A DNA stretch of 7,889 bases, from positions 1 to 7,889 of the forward strand of contig JAFAVL010000675.1 of assembly GCA_019242465.1 (NCBI GenBank), written 5' to 3'. The position numbers and the translations under genes are program-made. This document shows, one piece after another, positions 1 to 6,548 of this stretch. Within the stretch, counting starts at the first letter, position 1, and the number at the start of each line of letters is the position of its first letter. The stretch comes from Chroococcidiopsidaceae cyanobacterium CP_BM_RX_35 (lineage in GTDB: Bacteria; Cyanobacteriota; Cyanobacteriia; Cyanobacteriales; Chroococcidiopsidaceae). The notes below the pieces were generated by a model. The model worked only from the letters and a program-made list of their open reading frames with translations, did no database searches and was not told where the DNA came from.

Positions 1-997
1 GAGGTGGTATCATTCCGAGATGGACTAAAGCCTGATACAGATGTGACACAGCTTCAGACAGCGTCAGAGCAGTGCGGGGGTCGAGTGTTTTCACATCTGG
101 GTAATTCACCACTAGATGCGCTTGGGTGGCGGCGGCAACATTATTAACTGCATAAATTGGCACCTGCCCCGCATCTGTGTAGTAGGTGTTGAGCACATCT
201 GCCGCCGCACCAGTATGACTTAAACCCAATCCACTCGCTAACCCAGCAATAGCCTGAACTCTAATAATTTTCTGATTGGGCAGAAACAAATTATTCGGAT
301 AACCTGCGAGATAGCCGCCTTCGTAAGCAGACTTGATGGCTGCAGCACCCCAGTAGTCAGCCGGAACGTCTGAAAAACCAGTTGGACTGAGCTGTCGGAT
401 TGGCTGAGGGTGAAAAGCTTTTTGTAGCATGGCAGCAAACTCAGCTCTGCTCACGGGCTTGTCTGGTCTAAAGGTGCCATCAGGAAAGCCAATGATGATG
501 TTTTTGGTGGCTAGAGTTTGAATAAAGGGATAGGCCCAGTAATCTTCTCCCACATCCGAAAAGTTAGGAGCACCAGAGGGAACACCAGGAGTCGCTGGAG
601 CGGGAGTAACTTGAACTGGAACAGCGGGAGTAGAATTGGTACCAGGGTTGGGTACAACGCTAGGACTTGGGGTAGGTACGGTATTGTTTTGAGCCACCCC
701 AAAGGTAGCGGTTGCAGCAGGCTTGACCGAATCGGGAGTCAGAGTAGAAGCTGAGGTGGCAGATGCACCGGGAAGCGGTGCAGATGTAGAACTGGCAGCT
801 TTTTGCTCTGGATAAGAATTCTTAATTAAAAAGGGAGTGCCTGTCTGTTGTGAAGAGACAATAGCAGGCTTAGCTGATGACTCTGTGCTATTTGAATTGG
901 GTGTTTGCGCTCGAGCAGATAGTTCGCTTCCCAACAAAGCGATTACTGTTATGCTTAGCCAGCAAGAAAGCTGCTGACTAAAGAATGCTGTATTCAT
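1..997 (-). CDS. SLH-domain exported envelope protein (C-terminus outside window)
   Basis: The frame is open on the minus strand from the ATG at 995-997 to the left edge, giving 332 residues with no stop seen; the C-terminus is missing. Residues 1-30 form a signal peptide: a hydrophobic core (SITVIALLG) and a likely cleavage site after ARA-30. Residues 31-145 are a low-complexity linker rich in Ala, Ser, Thr and Pro. Three SLH repeats follow: one from FSDVGEDYW at 146, one from FSDVPADYW at 208, and a more diverged one at about 268-325. The first keeps the typical GFPDGTFRPDKPVSRAEF pattern. SLH repeats bind cell-wall polymer, so the protein probably sits in the periplasm or envelope attached to peptidoglycan. 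No OprB-type porin domain is visible, so it is not a SomA-like porin as far as can be read. GAGGAG (complement of 1003-1008) lies 5 nt before the ATG and supports the start. Its exact role is unknown. Confidence 0.9.
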   Translation of the reverse strand, partial: MNTAFFSQQLSCWLSITVIALLGSELSARAQTPNSNSTESSAKPAIVSSQQTGTPFLIKNSYPEQKAASSTSAPLPGASATSASTLTPDSVKPAATATFGVAQNNTVPTPSPSVVPNPGTNSTPAVPVQVTPAPATPGVPSGAPNFSDVGEDYWAYPFIQTLATKNIIIGFPDGTFRPDKPVSRAEFAAMLQKAFHPQPIRQLSPTGFSDVPADYWGAAAIKSAYEGGYLAGYPNNLFLPNQKIIRVQAIAGLASGLGLSHTGAAADVLNTYYTDAGQVPIYAVNNVAAATQAHLVVNYPDVKTLDPRTALTLSEAVSHLYQALVHLGMIPP

Positions 998-1138
998 CCT
1001 CGCTCCTCAACCACGCGAATTTTGAGTTAACGAATATCCTTCTAAGGAAGAATATTATTCTGATTTCGGTCAATAAAAGAATAGCCGGGAAACAAGACTC
1101 ATTGATTCTTGAAACACAGTCCCTTGACTTTCATTTAT

Positions 1139-1167
1139 ATCATAATGTCAATTTCATTTAAAGTAAA
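1139..1167 (-). promoter_or_regulatory. Sigma-70-type promoter for the SLH gene
   Basis: On the minus strand a TTTACT box (complement of 1162-1167) is followed after exactly 17 bp by TATGAT (complement of 1139-1144). These match the -35 and -10 consensus at 4/6 and 5/6 positions. The implied leader is about 130 nt long. A TTGACA hexamer lies between the two boxes and could serve an alternative promoter, but it has no good -10 at the right distance. This is a prediction from sequence alone. Confidence 0.5.
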
Positions 1168-1212
1168 GATTTGTAGTTAGAAGCAACTCATAAAAATATT
1201 TTGCTAAATAAA

Positions 1213-1533
1213 TCAATTCTCTTCAAACCAATCGACCGTTAGGAGAAATTTTGGCAAAGTCGATTCTCCAGAGAGTTTAATAGGAAGTTGGCAGACTTCT
1301 TTGGGCTGACCCTGACCGTAAATTTCCACCTGTTGATCTTGAGGATTAAACATCCAGCCTAGCCTTACGCCGCTATTCATATACTCCTGCATCTTTGCTT
1401 GCAAAGTTTCTAGGTCATCCGCGCGCGACCTCAGTTATAGAACAAAATCCGGCGCGATCCCCGGAAACTTCTGGCGTTGCTCTGAGGTAAGTGCCTGCCA
1501 GCGAGACAACTTCACCCGGGCAGCATCAGGACG
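1213..1533 (-). pseudogene. Uma2-family (PD-(D/E)XK-like) protein remnant
   Basis: Read on the minus strand from 1533 to a TGA at 1213-1215, the frame gives a recognisable C-terminal half of a Uma2 (DUF820) protein, a large cyanobacterial family with a restriction-endonuclease-like fold. Visible blocks in order are RPDAARVKLSRWQALT, the acidic-core segment APDFVL, then LETLQAKMQEYMNSGVRLGW and NPQDQQVEIYGQGQP. The segment normally reading PDFV-hydrophobic-Glu-LRS has TAA (1435-1437) in place of the Glu codon, one base from GAA. A second in-frame TAA (1534-1536) sits just upstream of the first recognisable residues. The N-terminal half of the family (roughly 80-90 residues) is absent. Only the last 63 codons from an internal ATG at 1404 remain open, and they lack the nuclease core. 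I regard this as a dead gene. Confidence 0.85.
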
Positions 1534-1598
1534 TTAGAAACATTGATGCAGCAGCATACGATCAGTCTCGTCAAACACTTGCTGAGAAGGAGGTTAAA

Positions 1599-1760
1599 AT
1601 GATTAAGACTGCAGTTGAACGATACCGAGAGGAACATAGTATTAAACGCTTGATTCTTAGTGCAATCTTGGTTATTCTGAGTACTTCAGAACGGGCATCA
1701 GCAGTAAAAGCTGTTTGTAGACCGAGGTATAACGTTTTCGTGGGGATGAAGGGGCTTTAA
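1599..1760 (+). CDS. Small hypothetical protein (53 aa), possible membrane peptide
   Basis: An ATG at 1599 is preceded by AAGGAGG (1587-1593) at good spacing, the strongest ribosome binding site seen among the plus-strand genes here. The frame runs 53 codons to TAA. The product starts with a charged, probably helical stretch (MIKTAVERYREEHSIKR), followed by a hydrophobic run (LILSAILVILS) and a basic tail. I recognise no family. The frame stays open upstream to 1491, but that part is simply antisense to the Uma2 remnant, so the ATG at 1599 is the better start. It could equally be a random ORF, or a fragment of a lost gene left in the decayed Uma2 neighbourhood. Confidence 0.3.
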   Translation: MIKTAVERYREEHSIKRLILSAILVILSTSERASAVKAVCRPRYNVFVGMKGL

Positions 1761-1896
1761 TGTTTCACCATTTGCTTGCGATTACGCTTTTTTAGGCGTA
1801 ACATAAGCGTTTTAAGTAAAGTGTAATTGTCCTAATCTCAGCTCGACTAGAGCAAGATAGAAATTCTCATCAGTTTAGGCAATCATAAGACAAACA
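1761..1896. other. Intergenic region upstream of the SDR gene, with small inverted repeat
   Basis: No gene is visible here. A perfect 6-bp inverted repeat, TTACGC (1782-1787) and GCGTAA (1796-1801), encloses an 8-nt loop containing a T-run. Its position 21 bp after the small ORF suggests a transcript end, but no T-tract follows the stem, so it is a poor intrinsic terminator. I found no convincing -35/-10 pair or strong ribosome binding site for the SDR gene at 1897. Confidence 0.3.
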
Positions 1897-2658
1897 ATGA
1901 GCGATCGCTGGACACTGGCAGGCAAAAAGGCACTGGTAACTGGTGCAACTAAAGGTATTGGTTTAGCAGTCGCAGAGGAGTTGATGTCGCTGGGTGCAGA
2001 AGTTGCAATCGTTGCACGTAGTGCCGGAGAAGTTCAGCGACGGCTAGCGTCGTGGCAGCGGCAAGGCAAGCAAGTTCATGGTGTTGCAGCAGATGTCACA
2101 AAAATTGCCGATCGTCAGGCAATTGCTGACAAAGTTAACGCCTCCCTAGGAGGATTGGACATCTTGGTCAACAATGTGGGAACCAATATTCGCAAGCGAT
2201 CGCTAGAGTACACAATGGCTGAATATGATTCCCTCATCCAAACTAATTTGACCTCCGTGTTCGAGATGTGTCGGCTGGTCCATCCTTTTTTGTCTGAAAA
2301 TAGCAGCATTGTCAATATCAGTTCTGTAGCAGGATTAATCACAGTACGCACAGGTGCCCCTTATGCAATGACAAAAGCCGCTCTGACTCAACTGACGCGC
2401 TACTTAGCAGTTGAATGGGCACCAGACGGGATTCGGGTTAATGCGGTAGCACCTTGGTATATTCGCACTCCACTCGCCGAACCTGTCCTTGGCAACCAGG
2501 ACGTTCTCGCTGCTGTGCGATCACGCACTCCCTTAGGGCGAGTGGGTGAACCAGAAGAGGTGGCTGGGCTAGTAGCTTTTCTTTGTATGCCGACAGCCTC
2601 TTTTATCACTGGACAATGTATTGCCGTAGATGGCGGCTTTCTGGCTTTTGGCTTTTGA
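1897..2658 (+). CDS. SDR-family oxidoreductase, tropinone-reductase-like
   Basis: This is a complete 253-residue classical short-chain dehydrogenase/reductase, the usual length. It shows the nucleotide-binding motif TGATKGIG (15-22), Arg-41 after the second strand (favours NADP(H)), Asp-66 at the adenine pocket, NNVG (92-95), and the catalytic tetrad Asn-117, Ser-143, Tyr-156, Lys-160. The opening ([20 protein letters not shown]), the block [16 protein letters not shown] and the ending GQCIAVDGG resemble plant tropinone-reductase-like SDRs more than FabG. The enzyme should be a soluble reductase of a carbonyl or alcohol substrate. The substrate cannot be deduced, and tropane chemistry is not implied. 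The ATG at 1897 is directly followed by a GCGATCGC site, and its ribosome binding site is weak. The 3' end overlaps the convergent PBP2 gene by 53 bp. Confidence 0.9.
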   Translation: MSDRWTLAGKKALVTGATKGIGLAVAEELMSLGAEVAIVARSAGEVQRRLASWQRQGKQVHGVAADVTKIADRQAIADKVNASLGGLDILVNNVGTNIRKRSLEYTMAEYDSLIQTNLTSVFEMCRLVHPFLSENSSIVNISSVAGLITVRTGAPYAMTKAALTQLTRYLAVEWAPDGIRVNAVAPWYIRTPLAEPVLGNQDVLAAVRSRTPLGRVGEPEEVAGLVAFLCMPTASFITGQCIAVDGGFLAFGF

Positions 2659-4429
2659 AGTGTTGTTTGAAGTACGCTTCTAGAACTTGCAGCACAAGCG
2701 GCGCAGCAACCTTGCCACCGCTGCCACCAGCATTTTCCCCAAATGCGACTACGACGATCTCTGGTTGCTCACTGGGTGCATAGGCACAAAACCAAACGTG
2801 AGGCTGGTGCCCAAAGCTTTCGGCTGTTCCACTTTTACCAGCGGCCGAGGGAATCGTCGGCACGTTTAGTATATTACCAGTACCGCCATTTACCACTCCT
2901 CGCAATCCCTCACGCAAGACGCGAATTGTTTCCGGTTTCAGATTTAAAGGGCGCTGCCAGTTTTTCTGTGCCTCATTATCCTTTAATAAGTGGGGTTTGA
3001 CCAGATGGCCACCATTGGCGGGGACGGAAAACATGACGGCAAGTTGCAGCGGTGTGACTTGCAAAAAACCCTGCCCAATCGACATATTGACTGTATCACC
3101 TATAGTCCAAGGCAAATGCAGATGCTTCTGCTTCCAGGCATCATCTGCAACCAGCCCAGGTGATTCTTCTGCCACCAACTCAGCACCTGTTTTTTTGCCA
3201 AAGCCATATCGGCGAGCCCACTCGATCAAAGTTGGACCACCAATACCCTTACCAATTTGATAAAAGAAGGTGTCACTACTCCAAGTTATAGCTCCCACAA
3301 ATCCTAAAGGACCAAATCCAGCGTGGTTCCAGTCAGCAAAATTCACCCCGCCGATGTTGAGTGAAGGGTAGGTTTCTAGCACTGTATCAGCAGAAAATTT
3401 GCCTGATTGGATGCCAGCGGTGGTTGTGATGACCTTAAATGTACTGGCAGGTGGAAAGCCCCGCAGAGCCCGATTCACGAAGGGATGGTCTTTGCTTTGT
3501 AGCTCCCGCCACTTTTTGGGATTGATTCGCGTGGAGAAGATGTTTGGGTCAAAGGAGGGACGACTTACCATCGCTAGAACTGCACCATTACGAGGATCGA
3601 GTGCGACGATTGCGCCTTTAAGATCGCCTAACGCTGCCTCCGCTGCCTGCTGTAAGTCTAGATCTAAAGTTAAGTGGATATCTTGACCTGCTTTCGCCTG
3701 TTTTTCGCCCAGGAGTCGTACTAGCCTACCAGCCCCATCAACTTCAGTTTCTCGCCCTCCCCATTCACCCCGCAGTTGTTTTTCAAAAGCTACCTCAACC
3801 CCCATCTGACCGATTGTATCTCCCAGTCGATAGCCTTGGTCACGCTTCTTGGCTAACTCCTCATCACTTATCTCATTAGTATAACCTAGTACATGAGCTG
3901 CTAGTTCCCCATGCGGATAATCCCGTACAGCTTCTATATCCACATCAATGCCGTGGAGTTCGTTGCTGTATTCCGCCAACGCCGTAATTTGTGCTGGACT
4001 AAGACCACGTGCTACTCTCACCAACGTCGGAGAATTGTAACCCGCTTGTTTGAGTCTTGTTTGAATCTCAGCTTCTGATATATTCAGAATTTGAGAGAGG
4101 CGTTTGCGGGTGGTAGGCCATCCTGGCTGTCTGGGGGCACGAGGCCATAGATACAATGAATGGGATAAACGACTGCCAGCTAAAACTTTGCCTTTGCGAT
4201 CGAAGATATTGCCTCGCTGCGGTTGCTTAGGAATTACCCGCGTCCGGTTATTTTCCGCCAACTGTCGGTTGTGGACTCCTTCAGTTAGTTGGAGATGGGC
4301 AAGGCGACTGCCAATACCACCAAACATTAAACAGGTAATCATTAGCATCACAATTAAAGACTGGTGACGTCGTCCAACCTTACGCTTAGTAGTGGCGCTA
4401 TCGATGGGATCAGACTGAATCAAAGCCAT
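2606..4429 (-). CDS. mrdA: Penicillin-binding protein 2, peptidoglycan D,D-transpeptidase of elongation
   Basis: The 607-residue product is a class B PBP (E. coli PBP2 is 633). It has a short cytoplasmic N-terminus, one membrane anchor at about 24-45, a PBP-dimer domain at about 66-245 beginning with [13 protein letters not shown], and a transpeptidase domain at about 270-585. All three active-site motifs are present: SxxK as Ser-329-TF-Lys-332, SxD as Ser-384-S-Asp-386 in WSSDTFFYQ, and KSGT at 532-535. The SxD form (rather than SxN) and the sequence around it fit PBP2 of the rod/elongasome system, not the division protein FtsI. It cross-links peptidoglycan on the periplasmic side and normally works with RodA, which is not in this window. 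The ATG at 4427-4429 has no strong Shine-Dalgarno. The last ~17 codons are encoded antisense to the end of the SDR gene. It is divergent from the GAF gene, with a 119-bp shared upstream region. Confidence 0.95.
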   Translation of the reverse strand: MALIQSDPIDSATTKRKVGRRHQSLIVMLMITCLMFGGIGSRLAHLQLTEGVHNRQLAENNRTRVIPKQPQRGNIFDRKGKVLAGSRLSHSLYLWPRAPRQPGWPTTRKRLSQILNISEAEIQTRLKQAGYNSPTLVRVARGLSPAQITALAEYSNELHGIDVDIEAVRDYPHGELAAHVLGYTNEISDEELAKKRDQGYRLGDTIGQMGVEVAFEKQLRGEWGGRETEVDGAGRLVRLLGEKQAKAGQDIHLTLDLDLQQAAEAALGDLKGAIVALDPRNGAVLAMVSRPSFDPNIFSTRINPKKWRELQSKDHPFVNRALRGFPPASTFKVITTTAGIQSGKFSADTVLETYPSLNIGGVNFADWNHAGFGPLGFVGAITWSSDTFFYQIGKGIGGPTLIEWARRYGFGKKTGAELVAEESPGLVADDAWKQKHLHLPWTIGDTVNMSIGQGFLQVTPLQLAVMFSVPANGGHLVKPHLLKDNEAQKNWQRPLNLKPETIRVLREGLRGVVNGGTGNILNVPTIPSAAGKSGTAESFGHQPHVWFCAYAPSEQPEIVVVAFGENAGGSGGKVAAPLVLQVLEAYFKQHFKSQKPESRHLRQYIVQ

Positions 4430-4476
4430 CAGGGATTATGGGTTGTGTGTTGGCTGTCGCTCACAAGCTACTGAGA

Positions 4477-4511
4477 TTGCTTTTTAGCAACCCTATCTAG
4501 AGCAGTATACT
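4477..4511 (+). promoter_or_regulatory. Candidate promoter of the GAF/DUF3891 pair, with overlapping dyad
   Basis: In the 119-bp gap between divergent mrdA and the GAF gene, TATACT (4506-4511) is a 5/6 match to a -10 box. The -35 position, 17 bp upstream, is weak (TTTAGC, 4483-4488). A small perfect dyad, TTGCT (4477-4481) and AGCAA (4486-4490), overlaps that -35 and could be an operator, though 5-bp arms are easily chance. The octamer AGTATACT (4504-4511) is self-complementary, so a -10 is also present on the minus strand, but without a good -35 for mrdA. Confidence 0.4.
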
Positions 4512-4548
4512 AGTTGGCTATTTAACGCAACAGAGGAGAGCCAAAACT

Positions 4549-5079
4549 ATGAAAGAGCAAGTACCAGCAGTTTTAGAGAAAATTTTGGCATCCGATAGTG
4601 AGCCAAATGCTGTCTTTGTTGCCTTGCTGCCAGCTTTAGGTGGGGTGCTATATTGCGATCGCTGCTTTCTCTATTTGCGTTCTCCATACACACACACAGG
4701 TAAATTAGCTTACTGTTGGCGTCGCGCTCCGCAGTACCCTGATATGGCTGTAACTGAATGGACTAAAGAACCAGAATCTTTGCCTTTGAAAGATCCTCTG
4801 TTTGCTGCGGCACTGCGAGCGGAAGAGTCAATCTTTGTTGAGGATGTGGAGACAGCAAGCCCTGAAGTCGTTAACCTGGCTTTCGAGCAAAAGAATTTTG
4901 GGCATAGAGCACTAATTCACGCTCACCTATGCCTTGATGGTCTATTGTGGGGGATTTTACAGCCTTGTGTTTTTGATCATCCCAGAGTGTGGACTGCTGC
5001 TGACCGCTCTATTGTTACCTTAGTCACAGAAAAAATAACGCCGCTTGCTGTTGCCTATGTCAAAGCAGCTAACATCTAA
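4549..5079 (+). CDS. Stand-alone GAF-domain protein
   Basis: The 176-residue product is almost entirely one GAF-like domain (about 7-170). Supporting segments are YCDRCFLYLRSP (35-46), the central SIFVEDVET (94-102), and the C-terminal strand-helix pattern LDGLLWGILQPCVFDHPRVW (129-148) leading into the closing helix TAADRSIVTLVTEKI. GAF domains bind small ligands or chromophores, or mediate dimerisation. No output domain (kinase, GGDEF, HTH) is attached, so it must act through a partner. Five Cys are present (36, 39, 56, 128, 140), with a CxxC at 36-39. None is in a context I can equate with the bilin-binding Cys of phytochromes or CBCRs. No signal peptide is seen, so it is cytoplasmic. GAGGAG (4533-4538) precedes the ATG at about 10 nt. 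The DUF3891 gene follows after 31 nt, and the two are probably co-transcribed. Confidence 0.75.
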   Translation: MKEQVPAVLEKILASDSEPNAVFVALLPALGGVLYCDRCFLYLRSPYTHTGKLAYCWRRAPQYPDMAVTEWTKEPESLPLKDPLFAAALRAEESIFVEDVETASPEVVNLAFEQKNFGHRALIHAHLCLDGLLWGILQPCVFDHPRVWTAADRSIVTLVTEKITPLAVAYVKAANI

Positions 5080-5110
5080 TCTGTAGCTTGATTACAAGGA
5101 CGCTTGACTA

Positions 5111-5836
5111 GTGATTGCCAACATTACAGAAACAGGTTGGGAAGTGATTTACCATCGCGCCCATGCCTTACTTGCTGCTGAAATAGCGGGAGAGTGGAAG
5201 AGAACAAAGACTCCAGTGCGCTTGTATGAAACGATAGCAGCAATTTCCCATCACGACGATCTAGAACGTGAATGGGAGGGCAATCAGCTTACTGAAGCTG
5301 GTACTCCTTTGGACTTTACCCTTGACAAGAACACAGCAATTGGAAAGCTGAGGGACCTGGTTAAGAATGCCAGATATCGAGGTCGATGGGTGGCGATGCT
5401 GATTTCTTTGCACGTCAGCTTCTTGAACGAACCTAAACGCGGAGAGTCAGCTGAACTAGACAGTTTCCTAGACGGGCTACTTGAGCAGCAGCAGCAATGG
5501 CGACAAGAGTTGCAACTAAGCCAGTCAGAGGTTGAGTCTGCCTATGCTTTCATGCAATGGTGCGATCAGCTTTCACTGATCCTCTGTCAACGTGCTTTGC
5601 CAGCTGGTGGGAGGGCATTAGAGATTAGTCATGGACCAGACGGTAAGCGCTATGATGTGAGGCAGCGCGACAATAGTCATGTTGGCGTCGAACCCTGGCC
5701 TTTTGATGCGGAACAGTTCATCGTTGAAGTCGAGGCGTGCTATCTCAATCAAGTCAAATTCACCAGTAACGATGAGCTGACAGCAGCACTCCAGAAGGCA
5801 CCAATTCAAGTATTGGAATGGACGTTTGAAAAGTGA
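5111..5836 (+). CDS. DUF3891 family protein, HD-hydrolase-like residue pattern
   Basis: This 241-residue protein matches the layout I associate with DUF3891: an N-terminal helix around YHRAHALLAAEIAGEW (14-29), then AISHHDDLEREWEG (44-57), RYRGRWVAMLISLHVSFL (88-105), a Q-rich helix (126-137), and a C-terminal half that looks beta-rich (RALEISHGPDGKRYDVRQRD). The spacing of His-18, His-48/Asp-49, His-101 and Asp-153 resembles the H...HD...H...D ligand set of HD-superfamily metal-dependent phosphohydrolases. This suggests a hydrolase, but that is my inference; the family has no established function that I know of. The start is GTG at 5111, after AAGGA (5096-5100). The next start candidates lie deeper and would remove His-18. 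It lies 31 nt behind the GAF gene, so a sensor-plus-enzyme pair is plausible. The frame continues to a TGA at 5834-5836. Confidence 0.75.
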   Translation: MIANITETGWEVIYHRAHALLAAEIAGEWKRTKTPVRLYETIAAISHHDDLEREWEGNQLTEAGTPLDFTLDKNTAIGKLRDLVKNARYRGRWVAMLISLHVSFLNEPKRGESAELDSFLDGLLEQQQQWRQELQLSQSEVESAYAFMQWCDQLSLILCQRALPAGGRALEISHGPDGKRYDVRQRDNSHVGVEPWPFDAEQFIVEVEACYLNQVKFTSNDELTAALQKAPIQVLEWTFEK

Positions 5837-5852
5837 TTAGCAACTGCTACAT

Positions 5853-5881
5853 GCGATCGCGTAACTTGCCTAGGCGATCGC
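5853..5881. repeat. Two HIP1 octamers (GCGATCGC) in tandem spacing
   Basis: GCGATCGC occurs at 5853-5860 and again at 5874-5881, 21 bp apart start to start, in the 113-bp gap between the convergent DUF3891 gene and the small secreted protein. Three more copies are inside genes at 1901-1908, 2196-2203 and 4655-4662. This highly iterated palindrome is typical of cyanobacterial chromosomes and supports the lineage assignment. No function is claimed. Confidence 0.9.
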
Positions 5882-5949
5882 AGCTATCTTATCTAAAGCT
5901 GTGGAACACTATTTATCGCGGTATTAACCCACCTTATCAGCAACCTCTT

Positions 5950-6330
5950 TCAAGCTCTGTCCTTTGGAGCATTAGCTGCTTCAGATGTTTTATTCTGAAT
6001 CTGCTTAAAGGTTTGTTTTGTACCCGGCTCGCTTGGTTTGTCAAGGTTGAGCTTCTCTCGAATATTCTCAAATAAGTTTTTACCTTTGTCTTGAGCTTGC
6101 GCTCTTGAGTCGCCGGAGCTGCCTCCGGCGAAGCCTTGAGTACTTTTCTGACTATTGGTACGATCAAGCTTGTAATTGACTGCTTCAGGTGTCACTGGTT
6201 CAGCTTTTGCTTGAAATTCGTTACCATATCGATCGAAAGCAGTGCTAACAAAGAATATTAACGTTACTAGAAAAGCAGTTAAGATTTGGCGCAGCCGAAT
6301 ACTTTGTAGCCATGAAATGACTTGATTCAT
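5950..6330 (-). CDS. Small secreted or membrane-anchored cyanobacterial protein, probably 3'-frameshifted
   Basis: The 126-residue product has a basic N-terminus (SIRLRQ) and a hydrophobic segment at about 15-32 (ILTAFLVTLIFFVSTAF). The rest is a hydrophilic, probably disordered region rich in Lys, Gln, Ser and Asp, including TPEAVNYKLDR and NLFENIREKLNLDKPSEP. It resembles a group of small cyanobacterial exported proteins whose hydrophobic segment commonly ends in a lipobox (VSTAC). Here that position is Phe, so lipidation is not expected and the segment may act as a signal anchor. The reading ends at TGA 5950-5952, but a one-base change near 5955-5958 would extend it to 5924 with SLKEVADKVG, a tail that fits its amphipathic style. 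The ATG at 6328-6330 has an AAGGG upstream (complement of 6339-6343). Function is unknown. It is divergent from the rhodanese gene. Confidence 0.65.
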   Translation of the reverse strand: MNQVISWLQSIRLRQILTAFLVTLIFFVSTAFDRYGNEFQAKAEPVTPEAVNYKLDRTNSQKSTQGFAGGSSGDSRAQAQDKGKNLFENIREKLNLDKPSEPGTKQTFKQIQNKTSEAANAPKDRA

Positions 6331-6414
6331 TGAAGCTTCCCTTTTCCTAAACCAATGGAGAGTTAACTACAGAAACTTATTTTGTAAGCTATGCTACCAG
6401 TGTTGAATTTTTAC

Positions 6415-6444
6415 TAAACACAGACATCAGTCTCACGATATAAA
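6415..6444 (+). promoter_or_regulatory. Candidate promoter of the rhodanese gene
   Basis: TAAACA (6415-6420) and TATAAA (6439-6444) are spaced 18 bp apart and match the -35 and -10 consensus at 4/6 and 5/6 positions. Transcription would start near 6451, giving a leader of about 100 nt to the ATG at 6549. The Shine-Dalgarno before that ATG is weak. For the divergent minus-strand gene I could not choose a convincing promoter in the same 218-bp gap. Confidence 0.4.
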
Positions 6445-6548
6445 AGTAGCGCACACCCTGAGAAATATTTTGCTCAAACAATGTCTACCCTACTCTCCTG
6501 TTTCTGCCAAACTGGAGATTATCTAAGCGACTATTAAGCACTTAAGAC

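Noticed and set aside
511..754. Open frames on both strands inside the SLH gene linker
   Set aside because: They overlap the Ala/Pro/Thr-rich linker of a convincing exported protein in another frame and show no family features.
1033..1054. AAGG/CCTT dyad in the SLH leader, possible regulatory hairpin
   Set aside because: The arms are about five pairs with a two-base loop, too tight and AT-rich to be a credible structure.
2687..4367. Several plus-strand frames of 60-95 codons across the mrdA gene
   Set aside because: All are antisense to a well-conserved PBP2 with intact active-site motifs; compositions look like shadows.
4688..4698. Short AC dinucleotide repeat inside the GAF gene, possible phase-variation tract
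   Set aside because: Only five units long and in frame within a normal coding sequence; too short to argue for slippage switching.
5833..6075. 80-codon plus-strand frame overlapping the DUF3891 stop
   Set aside because: It is mostly antisense to the small secreted protein, has no domain signal, and its start overlaps the upstream stop only by chance.
5937..6167. 76-codon minus-strand frame overlapping the small secreted protein
   Set aside because: It lies in a different frame from the signal-anchor protein, has no signal of its own, and does not carry the expected SLKEVADKVG tail.
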